Part shown: one piece after another, positions 1 through 8,189 of the stretch | Layout: every line of letters starts with the position of its first letter | Position numbering within the stretch: the first letter of the stretch is position 1 | Source of the DNA: a virus | DNA: 62,710 nt | Virus record (IMG/VR): IMGVR_UViG_3300009285_005054 | Location: 1 to 62,710 of that record | Strand: one strand, 5' to 3' | Position numbers and translations under genes: made by a program | The notes under the pieces: generated by a model | Told to the model about the DNA's origin: nothing | The model's input: the letters and a program-made list of their open reading frames with translations, nothing else | Databases searched by the model: none

Positions 1-540
1 GTCTCAGGGCTTGGCGCAACGGCGGGGATGCTTGCTCGAACAGCGGTGGACGCCTTCGCGGTACGCACGCTTACGGGAACTGCAAATCAGGTCACGATTT
101 CGGATGGTGATGGCGCAGCGGCGAACCCGACGTTCTCGTTGCCGCAGAGTATCGCCACAGCGTCTAGCCCGACATTTACAGGCCTGACACTCAGTGGGCT
201 TACGGCTGCACGGCTTGCTGCGACGGGCGCGTTATCTGTGATGGCGTCTGTGGCGAACCTCACCGCCTGGGTTGCGGGCACAGCGAATCAAGTCGCTGTG
301 GCAGATGATGGTGATGGGACGATCACGCTGAGCCTTGCGTCCGGGATCGATGCCACAAAGATCGGTGGGGGTGGCGTTACCTCGACGGTGTTTGGACACC
401 TCGGGGATGTGACATCGTACGTTCAGGCACAACTCGACGCGAAGCAGCCTCTCGACGCGGACTTGACAGCAATCTCAGGGCTTGGCGCAACGGCGGGGAT
501 GCTTGCTCGCACTGCGACGGACACCTTCGCGGTCCGTACC
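1..540 (+). repeat. Two direct repeats of about 60 bp inside the fibre gene
   Basis: Bases 1-60 and 475-540 are near-identical, encoding SGLGATAGMLART followed by a D-x-FAVRT block. The repeat explains why an assembler would break here. Confidence 0.85.
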
Positions 541-969
541 ATTGCGGGCACGGCAAACGAGATCACCTTCACGAACGGTGATGGCGCAGCGGGCGCCCCA
601 ACCGCAAAGGTCGAGCGGGATCTTGAAATCGTCTGCATTGACTACACGACAGACTGCGCGGTGGGTGATGGTAAAGGCTACATCACTGTACCAAAGGCGA
701 CTGGCAGTAAGGATTTGGCGTTCGTCCACATGGCAGTAATTACTGCCGGCACTACTGGAAGCATGACGGTCCAAATCCACAATGAGACGGACAATGTAGA
801 CATGTTGAGCAGCCCCATCACATTGGATTCTGGAGTGAAGACTTCAATAACGGCTGCCATAGACAACACTAAGGACGATGTTGTTTACGGGGATGTTCTA
901 CGAATCGACGTAGACGCGGTGCATACCACGCCCGCCAAGGGCCTCATCGTCACAATGCACTTCGCGTAG
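1..969 (+). CDS. Tail fibre protein, 5'-truncated by the window edge
   Basis: The reading frame is open from base 1, so the N-terminus lies outside the window. The protein is low-complexity and rich in Gly, Ala and Thr, with repeated blocks of the type GTANQV and SGLGATAGMLART, as in phage fibre shafts. The last ~110 residues (from about base 600) are not repetitive and may be the tip or receptor-facing domain. The gene starting at 61914 carries the same block types (GTVNQVVV, GIDATRIGGGGVTST), so both are probably halves of one gene split by the assembly. The fibre role is inferred from repeats and neighbours. Confidence 0.7.
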   Translation, partial: VSGLGATAGMLARTAVDAFAVRTLTGTANQVTISDGDGAAANPTFSLPQSIATASSPTFTGLTLSGLTAARLAATGALSVMASVANLTAWVAGTANQVAVADDGDGTITLSLASGIDATKIGGGGVTSTVFGHLGDVTSYVQAQLDAKQPLDADLTAISGLGATAGMLARTATDTFAVRTIAGTANEITFTNGDGAAGAPTAKVERDLEIVCIDYTTDCAVGDGKGYITVPKATGSKDLAFVHMAVITAGTTGSMTVQIHNETDNVDMLSSPITLDSGVKTSITAAIDNTKDDVVYGDVLRIDVDAVHTTPAKGLIVTMHFA

Positions 970-980
970 GAGTCCCTGAT

Positions 981-1355
981 ATGGGAACGCACGTGGACTT
1001 CAAGATTGGGCGACGGGACGTCACTGCGAAGGGCGAACCTCGTTGGCTCGTGCGCGTCTACGAAGGCGCTTACCGTCTTTCCAACGCGGCAGAAGTCGAG
1101 TTCGGGGCCAAGGCCGATGAGCTGGTGTACGAACGCGAGAAGGTGCTGCGGGAGTGTGAGGTAGTGCTTCCCGTAGGGTCAACGGATGAAGACTTGCGGG
1201 CCTACATGAACGCAGAACTGACGAAGCACGAGAGCAAGTTGGTCAACCCGGCACAGGTCACGGGCGGCAAGGGCGCGGACCCCACGAGCGCCAAGGTGCC
1301 TGTCGTGGTGAGAGTCGAGGAGACGGTTCTAGATGCCCAGGTCGTCAGGGCCTAA
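981..1355 (+). CDS. Hypothetical virion-module protein, 124 aa
   Basis: I do not recognise this protein. It is charged, with no membrane segment or cysteine motif, and starts 11 bp after the fibre gene. Its last 23 bp overlap the next gene in another frame, which suggests translational coupling in a tail operon. It may be a fibre chaperone or small tail component, but only position supports that. Confidence 0.6.
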   Translation: MGTHVDFKIGRRDVTAKGEPRWLVRVYEGAYRLSNAAEVEFGAKADELVYEREKVLRECEVVLPVGSTDEDLRAYMNAELTKHESKLVNPAQVTGGKGADPTSAKVPVVVRVEETVLDAQVVRA

Positions 1356-2394
1356 AGTCGGCACTCAGGACTGGTTTGACGAGCACCAGGGCTTCCTACT
1401 CTGGTTGTCGAATACACGCGCCGGGCGGGACATGCTCTGCATCCGCCGGGACGTGCCGCAGAACCATTCCGTCGTGCGGCTCAGGCCGCACGGCTTCGAC
1501 ACCGTGCTTCGCGGACCCCGCGAGAACTTCCATCACGCGCTGTGGGGACTGAGAGAAGCGGCGCGGGAAGGGCGGCCCGTCGAGATTCGCGCCGACTTTC
1601 GGTGCCGGCCCAAGATCGCCAATCGGCTCTGTCATTCGTGGGTGCGGAACGTCCCGGCGTGGAATCGTTACCTCGTCGATACGTGGGACCACGTTGGCAG
1701 CCCCTTCCGAATGCGGCCTGCGTTTGCCGCATCGCCGCTGACTGTGTACTCAGAACCGTGGGGGGGGGGTAATAGTTGCGATGGCGAGACGTCCAGGTCG
1801 GTCACTAATGAGGCATGGGCCACAATAATAGCCGGGGCTGGGAGTACTAGCAGTGACGCCCTCAATTCTGTACACATAGTATATATTGGTAGTGGAACTA
1901 CCGCATGGAATGTGGTAACCCGTGGGCTCTTTGGTTATCTAACAAGCACAATAGGCGAGACTAGTACGATAAATACGGGAACAATATCACTATATGGGAA
2001 TAGCAAATCAGACAACCTAGTGGCTACGCCAAACGTAAATATATATGGTGCTACACCAGCATCTAACACCGCTGTTGCCGCCGGGGATTTCGTTCTTACG
2101 CAGTCTACGGCCTTTTCCACCGCGATTACGTATGCCGCGTTCAATGCTGCTGCCTATAATGACTTTGTATTGAACGCTAGTGGCATAGCGGCAATAAGTA
2201 AGACTGGCGTAAGTAACTTTAGCGGAAAGAATGCCAATTATGATGTGGGGGCCACAGAGCCCCCGTATATTGCATCCCAAATCTCCTTACTACGGGTATA
2301 TGGTGCGGACTTCTTTGGCACCACCTCCGACCCCAAGCTCGTCGTCACGTACACCGCTGCGGTGACGTGGATACCGAAGGCCATTGCGGCATAG
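1333..2394 (+). CDS. Tail appendage protein with a G10 tract and possible DNRLRE-like C-terminus
   Basis: The protein has 353 residues in two unlike halves. Residues 1-142 are basic and aromatic with GC-rich codons. The rest is a Ser/Thr/Gly/Asn-rich, beta-strand-type sequence encoded by clearly AT-richer DNA (about 1770-2330). The end, with YGADFFGTTSDPKLVVTYT, resembles the closing strand of DNRLRE/CBM96-like carbohydrate-binding modules (recognised from memory). A run of ten G bases (1760-1769) sits exactly at the join and encodes W-G-G-G. The composition break suggests that the C-terminal half was acquired or swapped. It probably binds a surface glycan. Confidence 0.6.
   Translation: MPRSSGPKVGTQDWFDEHQGFLLWLSNTRAGRDMLCIRRDVPQNHSVVRLRPHGFDTVLRGPRENFHHALWGLREAAREGRPVEIRADFRCRPKIANRLCHSWVRNVPAWNRYLVDTWDHVGSPFRMRPAFAASPLTVYSEPWGGGNSCDGETSRSVTNEAWATIIAGAGSTSSDALNSVHIVYIGSGTTAWNVVTRGLFGYLTSTIGETSTINTGTISLYGNSKSDNLVATPNVNIYGATPASNTAVAAGDFVLTQSTAFSTAITYAAFNAAAYNDFVLNASGIAAISKTGVSNFSGKNANYDVGATEPPYIASQISLLRVYGADFFGTTSDPKLVVTYTAAVTWIPKAIAA
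1760..1769 (+). repeat. Homopolymeric G10 tract within a tail gene
   Basis: Ten consecutive G bases lie in frame. Gaining one G brings a TAA into frame at once (1770-1772). Losing one gives a stop after about 18 codons. Slippage here would therefore remove the whole C-terminal half. Confidence 0.9.
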
Positions 2395-2406
2395 AAAGGA
2401 TTCCGG

Positions 2407-2766
2407 ATGCGACTTCCACTGTGTTGTATCCTGGAGACGGAGCAGGATGGCACGCCAAGGAAGACGGAGGAGAACAAGCCGCTGTACCTCCAGAACGACG
2501 CCTTCATACTCATGTCGCTCTTGCGCTTCGTGAATGACGAGCTTTTCGCGGACGACATGCCACTCGCGATTGGGCTGCATGACAAGCTCCTGGAAGTGTG
2601 GAAGAATGAAGGCAACGAGGTCGAGATCACCGATTCCGAGGCGTTGTTTCTGCGAGTGCTACTGAGGGAGCCGAGGAAGAATCTCCGACCTTCTGCGCCG
2701 TGGTTCATGGACATGTACTATACTCAAAGGACCATCTACACCGTTCTAAAGGTACTGACCTCGTAA
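2407..2766 (+). CDS. Hypothetical protein, 119 aa
   Basis: A mixed alpha/beta-type soluble sequence with no motif I recognise. It starts 12 bp after the putative tail lectin and lies in the same operon, upstream of the scaffold and capsid genes. A head or tail accessory role is possible from position alone. Confidence 0.55.
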   Translation: MRLPLCCILETEQDGTPRKTEENKPLYLQNDAFILMSLLRFVNDELFADDMPLAIGLHDKLLEVWKNEGNEVEITDSEALFLRVLLREPRKNLRPSAPWFMDMYYTQRTIYTVLKVLTS

Positions 2767-2813
2767 AGGTGCGCGTTCGGGATTGGGAATTGACTATCTC
2801 GCAGGAATGAGCG

Positions 2814-2984
2814 ATGGCCCGCAAAGGCTACAAAGACCTGACTTCCGCGCAAAAGCGGAAGTTCAAGATCGTCATGGAAGAGTACTCTGCCGGCACCTTG
2901 AAGTCCTCCAGCGGTGAGAAGGTGACGGATGTGAAGCAGGCGGTCGCGATTGCGTTCTCGGAAGCCAAGAAGGTGAAGGGCTGA
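2814..2984 (+). CDS. Small basic protein resembling the DUF6496 family, 56 aa
   Basis: A short gene starting MARKGYKDLT, with AGGA about 8 bases upstream. The C-terminal half contains GTLKSSSGEKVTDVKQA followed by AIAFSEAKK. This matches the pattern I remember for DUF6496, small basic proteins with a conserved G-x-L-K-S-x-S-G and Q-A-I-A-I-A-x-S-E-A. It sits 3 bp before the scaffold gene. The function is unknown; the basic character would suit nucleic-acid or head association. Confidence 0.7.
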   Translation: MARKGYKDLTSAQKRKFKIVMEEYSAGTLKSSSGEKVTDVKQAVAIAFSEAKKVKG

Positions 2985-2987
2985 ACA

Positions 2988-3782
2988 ATGGCCGATGAGG
3001 AACAGGACGAAGAACTCGACGACGAGGTTGGGGAAGTAGACGACGAGGCGCTCCCACCGGAGGTTAAGGCGGGCGCGCAACTTCCGTCAAGGGCAGACAC
3101 TCGTTCGGTGCCTACGGACCAGCCGGAGGAGCCACAGAAGCCCGCTCAGGAGCAGAAGGCTCCCGTAGCGGCTCCTGCGACTGTGATGGTCGACGGCAAG
3201 GAAATCCCACTGGACGAAGTGGTGACTGCCTACCGTCAGAGGGGTTCGCAGCAACAGGACTACCAGAAAAAGACTTCAGAGCTTGCCGATCAGAGGCGGC
3301 AGTTGGAACGCGCCCTTGGACAACGTCTTGCGGGTGCGTCCGACCAAGCCCCCTCGCGAGAGGCACCGCCGGCACCGCCGGCAGTACGGACAGAGGCTCG
3401 CACTCCCGCTGATGATGTCGTCAGCATGATGGGCGAGCTTCTGCTTGACAAGGAGATCCGTGAGGTACGCGAAGCCTACGGGGACATCGATGAGGACGCA
3501 CTTGTCGAGATCATGGCGGAGACGCGCCTTTCCGGCAAGGAAGCCTACATCCAGCTCGTAGGAAGGAATGCGCTCCGGCAGAACAATCAGGCTACTGCTG
3601 AGACGACTGCCCGAGGCCTCCTCAATCGTTCTCGCGTCGCCGAAGGTTCCTCGTCAAGACTCGCACCCACAACTCAACCCATGACCCCCGACGAAGCAGG
3701 TAAGAAGTCATGGGCGGCTCTCGCAGAAGAGGGCCGCAGTGATCTTCAGCGACGAGGGGGCAAGATTCTCTCCTCTGAATAG
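2988..3782 (+). CDS. Putative capsid scaffolding protein
   Basis: The protein has 264 residues. The first ~40 are extremely acidic (Glu/Asp runs), followed by a Pro/Ala/Gln-rich linker and a helical, coiled-coil-like stretch (about residues 80-105, rich in Gln, Lys and Arg). It lies 9 bp upstream of the major capsid gene. An acidic N-terminus, coiled coil and this position are typical of tailed-phage scaffold proteins. There is no protease motif. The call rests on composition and synteny. Confidence 0.6.
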   Translation: MADEEQDEELDDEVGEVDDEALPPEVKAGAQLPSRADTRSVPTDQPEEPQKPAQEQKAPVAAPATVMVDGKEIPLDEVVTAYRQRGSQQQDYQKKTSELADQRRQLERALGQRLAGASDQAPSREAPPAPPAVRTEARTPADDVVSMMGELLLDKEIREVREAYGDIDEDALVEIMAETRLSGKEAYIQLVGRNALRQNNQATAETTARGLLNRSRVAEGSSSRLAPTTQPMTPDEAGKKSWAALAEEGRSDLQRRGGKILSSE

Positions 3783-3791
3783 GAGTAGATC

Positions 3792-4796
3792 ATGCCCGGT
3801 AGTTTTGACGAGGATGAGGCCACCTCGCTACTCCGGACGAAGTTCGCGCCGAAGATTCAGGACACGATCTTCAAGAGCAACGCGCTCTTTGCGACCCTGT
3901 ATCAGCAGCGCTCCTTCTTCCGTGGTGGGCGGACGATCACTCATCCACTCATGTACGAAGCGGACGTAGAGGGTGAAGGCGGCGAGTTCGACGTTAGCGA
4001 CGAGACGTTTGAAACCTCGACCGCAGACGCCTTCAACACGACCAGCTTCCGGTGGCGTGCTTACCAGTACCCGATCAAGGTGCACGAGATCGAACTCGCC
4101 GAGTTCGGCGACGACGACACTCGTGCGGTCAATCTGCTCGCGGCACGGTCTCAGCGCGCGGCGATGGCGCTCTCCTCACGTCTGGGGAAGCACCTGTTCA
4201 AGGCCATCGGGACCGGACCCAAGCAGATTCTTTCCCTCAACGACGCCTTCGGTCGCACGAACGTCTACGGGAACATCGACCGTTCCAACGCAGACAACGC
4301 ACACTGGCTGTGCAAGCAGGTGAATATGGATCCCGCCGGGACGAGCACGGCGACGACGCTCACCCTGCGGAAGATCCATGACACCATCGAAGAGGCGTCT
4401 GAGGGACAGATTCGTCCGAAGTTCGGGATCACCGACCCACAGGTCTACTCGAAGATCTGGTCTCTTGCGTTGTCGAACCAGCGGTACACCGCGACGGGTC
4501 AGACGACCTATCTCGGCTTCCCGGCGATCCAGGTTGACGGCATTCCGATTGTGAAGAACAAGAACGCCGACAACGACGGGATCGATGCGGCGAGCGAGGA
4601 ACGTCGGAAGATCCGATTCCTCAACACGGACTACTGGGAGTTCGTGACGCACCAGAACTACGACTGGTACGTCCGACCCTTCCGCCTTGTTGGGAACGAT
4701 GGCGTCGTGTGGATCAGCCGAATCTTCTGGTTCGGCAACGTCTACACGATCAACCCGCGCTACAACTCCGAGCTCATCAACATCGATGAGGACTAA
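3792..4796 (+). CDS. Major capsid protein
   Basis: The 334-residue protein fits the size of HK97-fold coat proteins. It begins with a helical region (LLRTKFAPKIQDTIFKSN) and contains the 'arrange target strand and helix' type sequence (MYEADVEGEGGEFDVSDE). It ends with FWFGNVYTINPRYN, which resembles the C-terminal strand of capsid proteins that place virion surface residues near an aromatic-rich end. It follows the scaffold gene and precedes a decoration-type protein. I recognise it by architecture and context rather than by a single diagnostic motif. Confidence 0.75.
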   Translation: MPGSFDEDEATSLLRTKFAPKIQDTIFKSNALFATLYQQRSFFRGGRTITHPLMYEADVEGEGGEFDVSDETFETSTADAFNTTSFRWRAYQYPIKVHEIELAEFGDDDTRAVNLLAARSQRAAMALSSRLGKHLFKAIGTGPKQILSLNDAFGRTNVYGNIDRSNADNAHWLCKQVNMDPAGTSTATTLTLRKIHDTIEEASEGQIRPKFGITDPQVYSKIWSLALSNQRYTATGQTTYLGFPAIQVDGIPIVKNKNADNDGIDAASEERRKIRFLNTDYWEFVTHQNYDWYVRPFRLVGNDGVVWISRIFWFGNVYTINPRYNSELINIDED

Positions 4797-4813
4797 GGGG
4801 AGGAGGGACTGAC

Positions 4814-5833
4814 ATGGCTCGCGTGGATACGATTCAGCAGATGGTCAATTCCATCCGAACCGACTACCCGGCGCATCAGTTGGGCACTCAGGTCCGCGAT
4901 GGGTCTGGCGTCCTCTGGACATATGTGGAGCTCGCAGAGGCAGTTGTGGTCGGAGATGCCGTTCAGGGAACGTTGCAGCACGACCTCACCAACACCCTGA
5001 CGGGGACGATCAACACCAAACAGATCGACGACAGTGCTTCACCCTTCACAGTGGAGGTACGGGACAAAAACGGGATCGTCACGACGAAAGCCGTGCCCCG
5101 GATTGGCTCCCGAATCCACGTCTACGGTGGGACAGGTGACCAGGCGGTGGGACGTGTCGATGGCGTAATCGACACTGGCAGCCTCGCGGTCTACATGCTC
5201 ACCGATGCGGATGGTGAGATCACCACCGCATTCGACAACACCACGGACATGCGTGTCGAGACTCCTGGCCTTGTTCGCAAGGCTGGAACGGGAGTCGCTA
5301 CCCACGGGCATCTGCCATTGGTTGGCGTGGTCCAGCGTCGGCAGGGGTTCGCCTCTGGCGGCTGGGGCTTCGTCGTTTCGCGAGGACGGTGCATAGCCAA
5401 GGTGGGTGCGGGTGCCGTTGCGGGGTCGTCCATCGGGATCGGAACCACCGCGGGAACGTTGCTGCCCCTCTACATGAAGGGTAGCGCGACGTGGGATCCC
5501 GCTTCCATCGCGGACGGCGACGAGGAAGCCAAGGAGATCACTGTCACAGGTGCCGTACTCGGCGACTTCGTCCATGTGGCCTTCTCGCTGGACGTAACGG
5601 ATCTGCAACTCAGTGGTCAGGTCACAGTCGCCGACACGGTTACCGCCACGCTCCTCAACAACACCGGCGGGGCCATCGACCTCGCCTCGGGGACTGTAAC
5701 GGCCCTCGTGGTTTCCTCACGCATCACTACCCATCCACCGGTTGGCCAGGTGGTCTCCCTCGGAACCTCCGGCGAGCTGATGGACATCTACCTGGACTGT
5801 CTCGGCGGCGGGCATGGAAGCATGTTCATCTAA
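4814..5833 (+). CDS. Head decoration / capsid-associated protein
   Basis: The 339-residue protein is beta-strand-rich, with small residues throughout. The C-terminal part (about residues 245-290) contains GDFVHVAFSLDVTDLQLSG, then a VTATLLNNTGGAIDLASGT block. This recurring pattern is typical of phage head proteins encoded just after the coat protein. A strong terminator follows 30 bp downstream, closing the head transcript. A decoration or cement role is inferred. Confidence 0.6.
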   Translation: MARVDTIQQMVNSIRTDYPAHQLGTQVRDGSGVLWTYVELAEAVVVGDAVQGTLQHDLTNTLTGTINTKQIDDSASPFTVEVRDKNGIVTTKAVPRIGSRIHVYGGTGDQAVGRVDGVIDTGSLAVYMLTDADGEITTAFDNTTDMRVETPGLVRKAGTGVATHGHLPLVGVVQRRQGFASGGWGFVVSRGRCIAKVGAGAVAGSSIGIGTTAGTLLPLYMKGSATWDPASIADGDEEAKEITVTGAVLGDFVHVAFSLDVTDLQLSGQVTVADTVTATLLNNTGGAIDLASGTVTALVVSSRITTHPPVGQVVSLGTSGELMDIYLDCLGGGHGSMFI

Positions 5834-5863
5834 GAGACGGTTCGCGCGAGTCCCTATACGGAT

Positions 5864-5897
5864 GGGCGGTGCGGGATCCTCTCGCACTGCCCTTTTT
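5864..5897 (+). terminator. Rho-independent terminator after the head genes
   Basis: A 10-bp stem (5864-5873 with 5883-5892, one G-U pair), a 9-base loop and a T5 run (5893-5897). It separates the capsid genes from the glycan cassette and directly abuts the start codon of the next gene. Confidence 0.85.
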
Positions 5898-5902
5898 ATG
5901 TG

Positions 5903-6772
5903 ATGGAATACCTCGTCTTCTATCGAAAGACGCGCGGGCTCGGCGACGCCATTATGATGCTGAGCGCTGTAGATGACATCTGCCAGCAAGTGGAGGCACG
6001 CTCCGGGCCGCCAAACGTTTCGATCTGTCTTCAAGAGAAGCTCCTACCAGTCTTCTGGAATCACCCACGAGTGCCAAAGCTCATCCCATTGGGCCAGCGT
6101 ATTCCGATGGGAATAGGTGTCAGATTTTGTGACTTCTCTTCCGCGTGCGCACAGTACGAGTCTAAGGTCGAACCGCTCATTACACGTGGGCGTCCGGAGA
6201 TTTGGATTCGATCTTGCGGCTTCGATTTTCACGGAATCCCACCGTGTATCTATCTTAGTGACGAGGAGAAAGCCTTCGCACGAAGATACCGGCAGTCCAC
6301 CGGCGGTAAAGGCCCGGTCATTGGGGTGGGGTACAAGTCCATCGAGGCGTGGCGGGACTACCCGTACATGGATGAGTTGATCCATCAGCTCGCGAAATCC
6401 ATTGGCGGGACCATCGTGGTGCTCCACAACGAGAAAATCGAGCACCAGTTCCCGAAGAATGTCGTGGTAGAGACCTCGCTGCCGTTGCGTACGCTGTTCT
6501 CGGTGGTGTCGGCTTGTGATGTGGTTGTCTCCCCAGACACCGCGCAAATCCATATTGCGGGCGCAACGGGTAGGAAAATCTACGGGATCTTTGGCCCGAC
6601 CGATGGGCACATACGGCTCGACGACTACAAGGTGCCGTACACGCTTTCGAGGGAATTCCGCCCTTGCGGGAGGCAGCCTTGTTGGTATCACCCGTGTTCC
6701 GGAAAGTGGTGTTTGCAGTCCCTCAGTCCTACGGAGATCGTGTACGAAGTCAAGAACCTTCTCTTGAGGTGA
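5903..6772 (+). CDS. GT9-family glycosyltransferase (heptosyltransferase-like)
   Basis: About 289 residues, matching family 9 (ADP-heptose:LPS heptosyltransferase, RfaF/WaaF type), a GT-B fold. Near the N-terminus RGLGDAIMM corresponds to the family's G-x-G-D loop. SPDTAQIHIAGATG (about residues 209-222), followed by IFGPTD, is the family's donor-binding signature. The C-terminus has the usual Cys-rich end (CGRQPCWYHPCSGKWC). The start is ATG 5903 or GTG 5900. Neither has a visible Shine-Dalgarno site, because the terminator T-run lies immediately upstream. It would transfer a heptose-like sugar from a nucleotide donor; the acceptor is unknown. It is first in a seven-gene glycan cassette. Confidence 0.85.
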   Translation: MEYLVFYRKTRGLGDAIMMLSAVDDICQQVEARSGPPNVSICLQEKLLPVFWNHPRVPKLIPLGQRIPMGIGVRFCDFSSACAQYESKVEPLITRGRPEIWIRSCGFDFHGIPPCIYLSDEEKAFARRYRQSTGGKGPVIGVGYKSIEAWRDYPYMDELIHQLAKSIGGTIVVLHNEKIEHQFPKNVVVETSLPLRTLFSVVSACDVVVSPDTAQIHIAGATGRKIYGIFGPTDGHIRLDDYKVPYTLSREFRPCGRQPCWYHPCSGKWCLQSLSPTEIVYEVKNLLLR

Positions 6773-6787
6773 TGGGAGTCTAGTCAG

Positions 6788-7738
6788 ATGAAGATTGTCG
6801 TGGTCGGGTCCGTCGTTCGGCATCGAATCCACACGGAAACCGGGGACACCATCGAGGGTTGGGGCGGCTCCGTAGAGGCCGCGGTCTCCTCGTTGTCTTG
6901 TCTACTCGGTCCTGGAGATCGTGTCGTGCCGGTGGCTCGGGTAGGACGGGAAGATGTGTCTGAGTACGTTGGCCTCCAAGAGGCCACCTACGGGGCGTTG
7001 TTCGGCGCTGAGGGGCTGGTGCCTGATCCAAAGGGCACGAACTTCCACGATGCGACGTGGGTCGGTGAAGGGGATCGGGTGCACACCAACCGGCAGGTGG
7101 AGCCGGTACATTTCTGGGATCTCTTCGCCGCAGGTGGTGACGACGTGAGGGCGGTTCTCTACACCTCCGGGGAGGTGGTAAACTACGATGACGACTTGCT
7201 TCCGCTTGTTGCAGGTCATTGGCCGTGGGCGCATCAGCATGTGGACGTGCATCGGAGCATCAATGCTATCGACGAGGAGAGCACATTCTACAACGCGGGC
7301 TGGCCCATGTGGGTGCATACGCTTCCGTGGTCAGATTCCGTCCACATGAACCGGCCGGAGTGCCGGTCGCTTCTTGGTATCCCGCTCGACACGGTCGACC
7401 AAGCGAAGGACGCGGCAAGGATTCTCCTTGACGGTGACGTGCGAAACGTTGCGATCACACTTGCGGCGGACGGCTGTGTCTACGGCTCGTCGCTCGACAA
7501 AGAGATCGCGCATCTCCCGACGTTCGTGACGGGTGTTGCGCGAGACGTGACGGGGGCTGGGGACGCCTTCGGGACAGGGCTCACCGTCGCTCGTGTTCAT
7601 GGGTTGTCATTTCAGGAGGCGGTGCGCGTCGGGCTTGCACACGCGGCATTCTGCTGCGAACGTCTGGGCTACCTGACTCCGGGGGAAGTAACCTACGAGC
7701 AGTCCGTCGAAAGGGCGCGACGCTTTGGCAGTGGTTGA
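6788..7738 (+). CDS. PfkB/ribokinase-family sugar kinase (HldE kinase-domain-like)
   Basis: The 316-residue protein carries the PfkB signature DVTGAGDAFGTGL (about residues 252-264), whose GAGD aspartate is the catalytic base. The substrate-side glycines lie near the N-terminus (EGWGGSVEAA). It is encoded next to a HIGH-motif nucleotidyltransferase, the same pairing as the two halves of HldE, which phosphorylates heptose-7-phosphate and then adenylates it. The sugar is inferred from this pairing and the neighbouring GT9 gene. Its end overlaps the next gene by 14 bp. Confidence 0.8.
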   Translation: MKIVVVGSVVRHRIHTETGDTIEGWGGSVEAAVSSLSCLLGPGDRVVPVARVGREDVSEYVGLQEATYGALFGAEGLVPDPKGTNFHDATWVGEGDRVHTNRQVEPVHFWDLFAAGGDDVRAVLYTSGEVVNYDDDLLPLVAGHWPWAHQHVDVHRSINAIDEESTFYNAGWPMWVHTLPWSDSVHMNRPECRSLLGIPLDTVDQAKDAARILLDGDVRNVAITLAADGCVYGSSLDKEIAHLPTFVTGVARDVTGAGDAFGTGLTVARVHGLSFQEAVRVGLAHAAFCCERLGYLTPGEVTYEQSVERARRFGSG

Positions 7739-8189
7739 CCTGAACCAACTCACGGCGATCACGTTGACAGCACGATGCGAAGGGAAGAAGATTGTGCTGA
7801 CGGGCGGGATCTTCGATCTTCTTCACATCGGGCACCTACGGTACCTGCAAGACGCGAAGACCTTGGGGGACTTGCTAATCGTAGAAATTGGCAATGACAC
7901 GCTCGCGGCAGCAAAGACTCTCGGCAGGCCCATCATGCCGGAGGAGCATCGTGCAGAACTCGTGGCAGGGCTCAAGCCGGTAGACTACGTCATCATCACG
8001 CAGGATTTGACGCACAAGAAGCAGATCATTATGTCGGTTCGTCCGGACTTCTACGTGCGAGGGAAAGGCTGGACAATGGAGAACTTCCCGGAACGCGCAC
8101 TGGTGGAGTCTCTTGGCGGGCAGGCGATCATCAGCCGGATGTCGACGCCGGACAGTACGACGAAGATACTGAAGGGGCTGGGGCTGTGA
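7725..8189 (+). CDS. Nucleotidyltransferase, HldE C-terminal-like / cytidylyltransferase superfamily
   Basis: The 154-residue protein has the nucleotide-binding loop TGGIFDLLHIGH (H34-I-G-H37), and later YVRGKGW and a closing ISRMSTPDSTTKIL. The S-T-T-x-I end is typical of the adenylyltransferase half of HldE and of related glycerol-phosphate cytidylyltransferases. It would activate a sugar phosphate to an NDP-sugar, plausibly ADP-heptose. The start is TTG, 14 bp inside the kinase gene with AAAGGG upstream, which suggests tight coupling. The exact nucleotide and sugar are not determinable here. Confidence 0.85.
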   Translation: MAVVDLNQLTAITLTARCEGKKIVLTGGIFDLLHIGHLRYLQDAKTLGDLLIVEIGNDTLAAAKTLGRPIMPEEHRAELVAGLKPVDYVIITQDLTHKKQIIMSVRPDFYVRGKGWTMENFPERALVESLGGQAIISRMSTPDSTTKILKGLGL

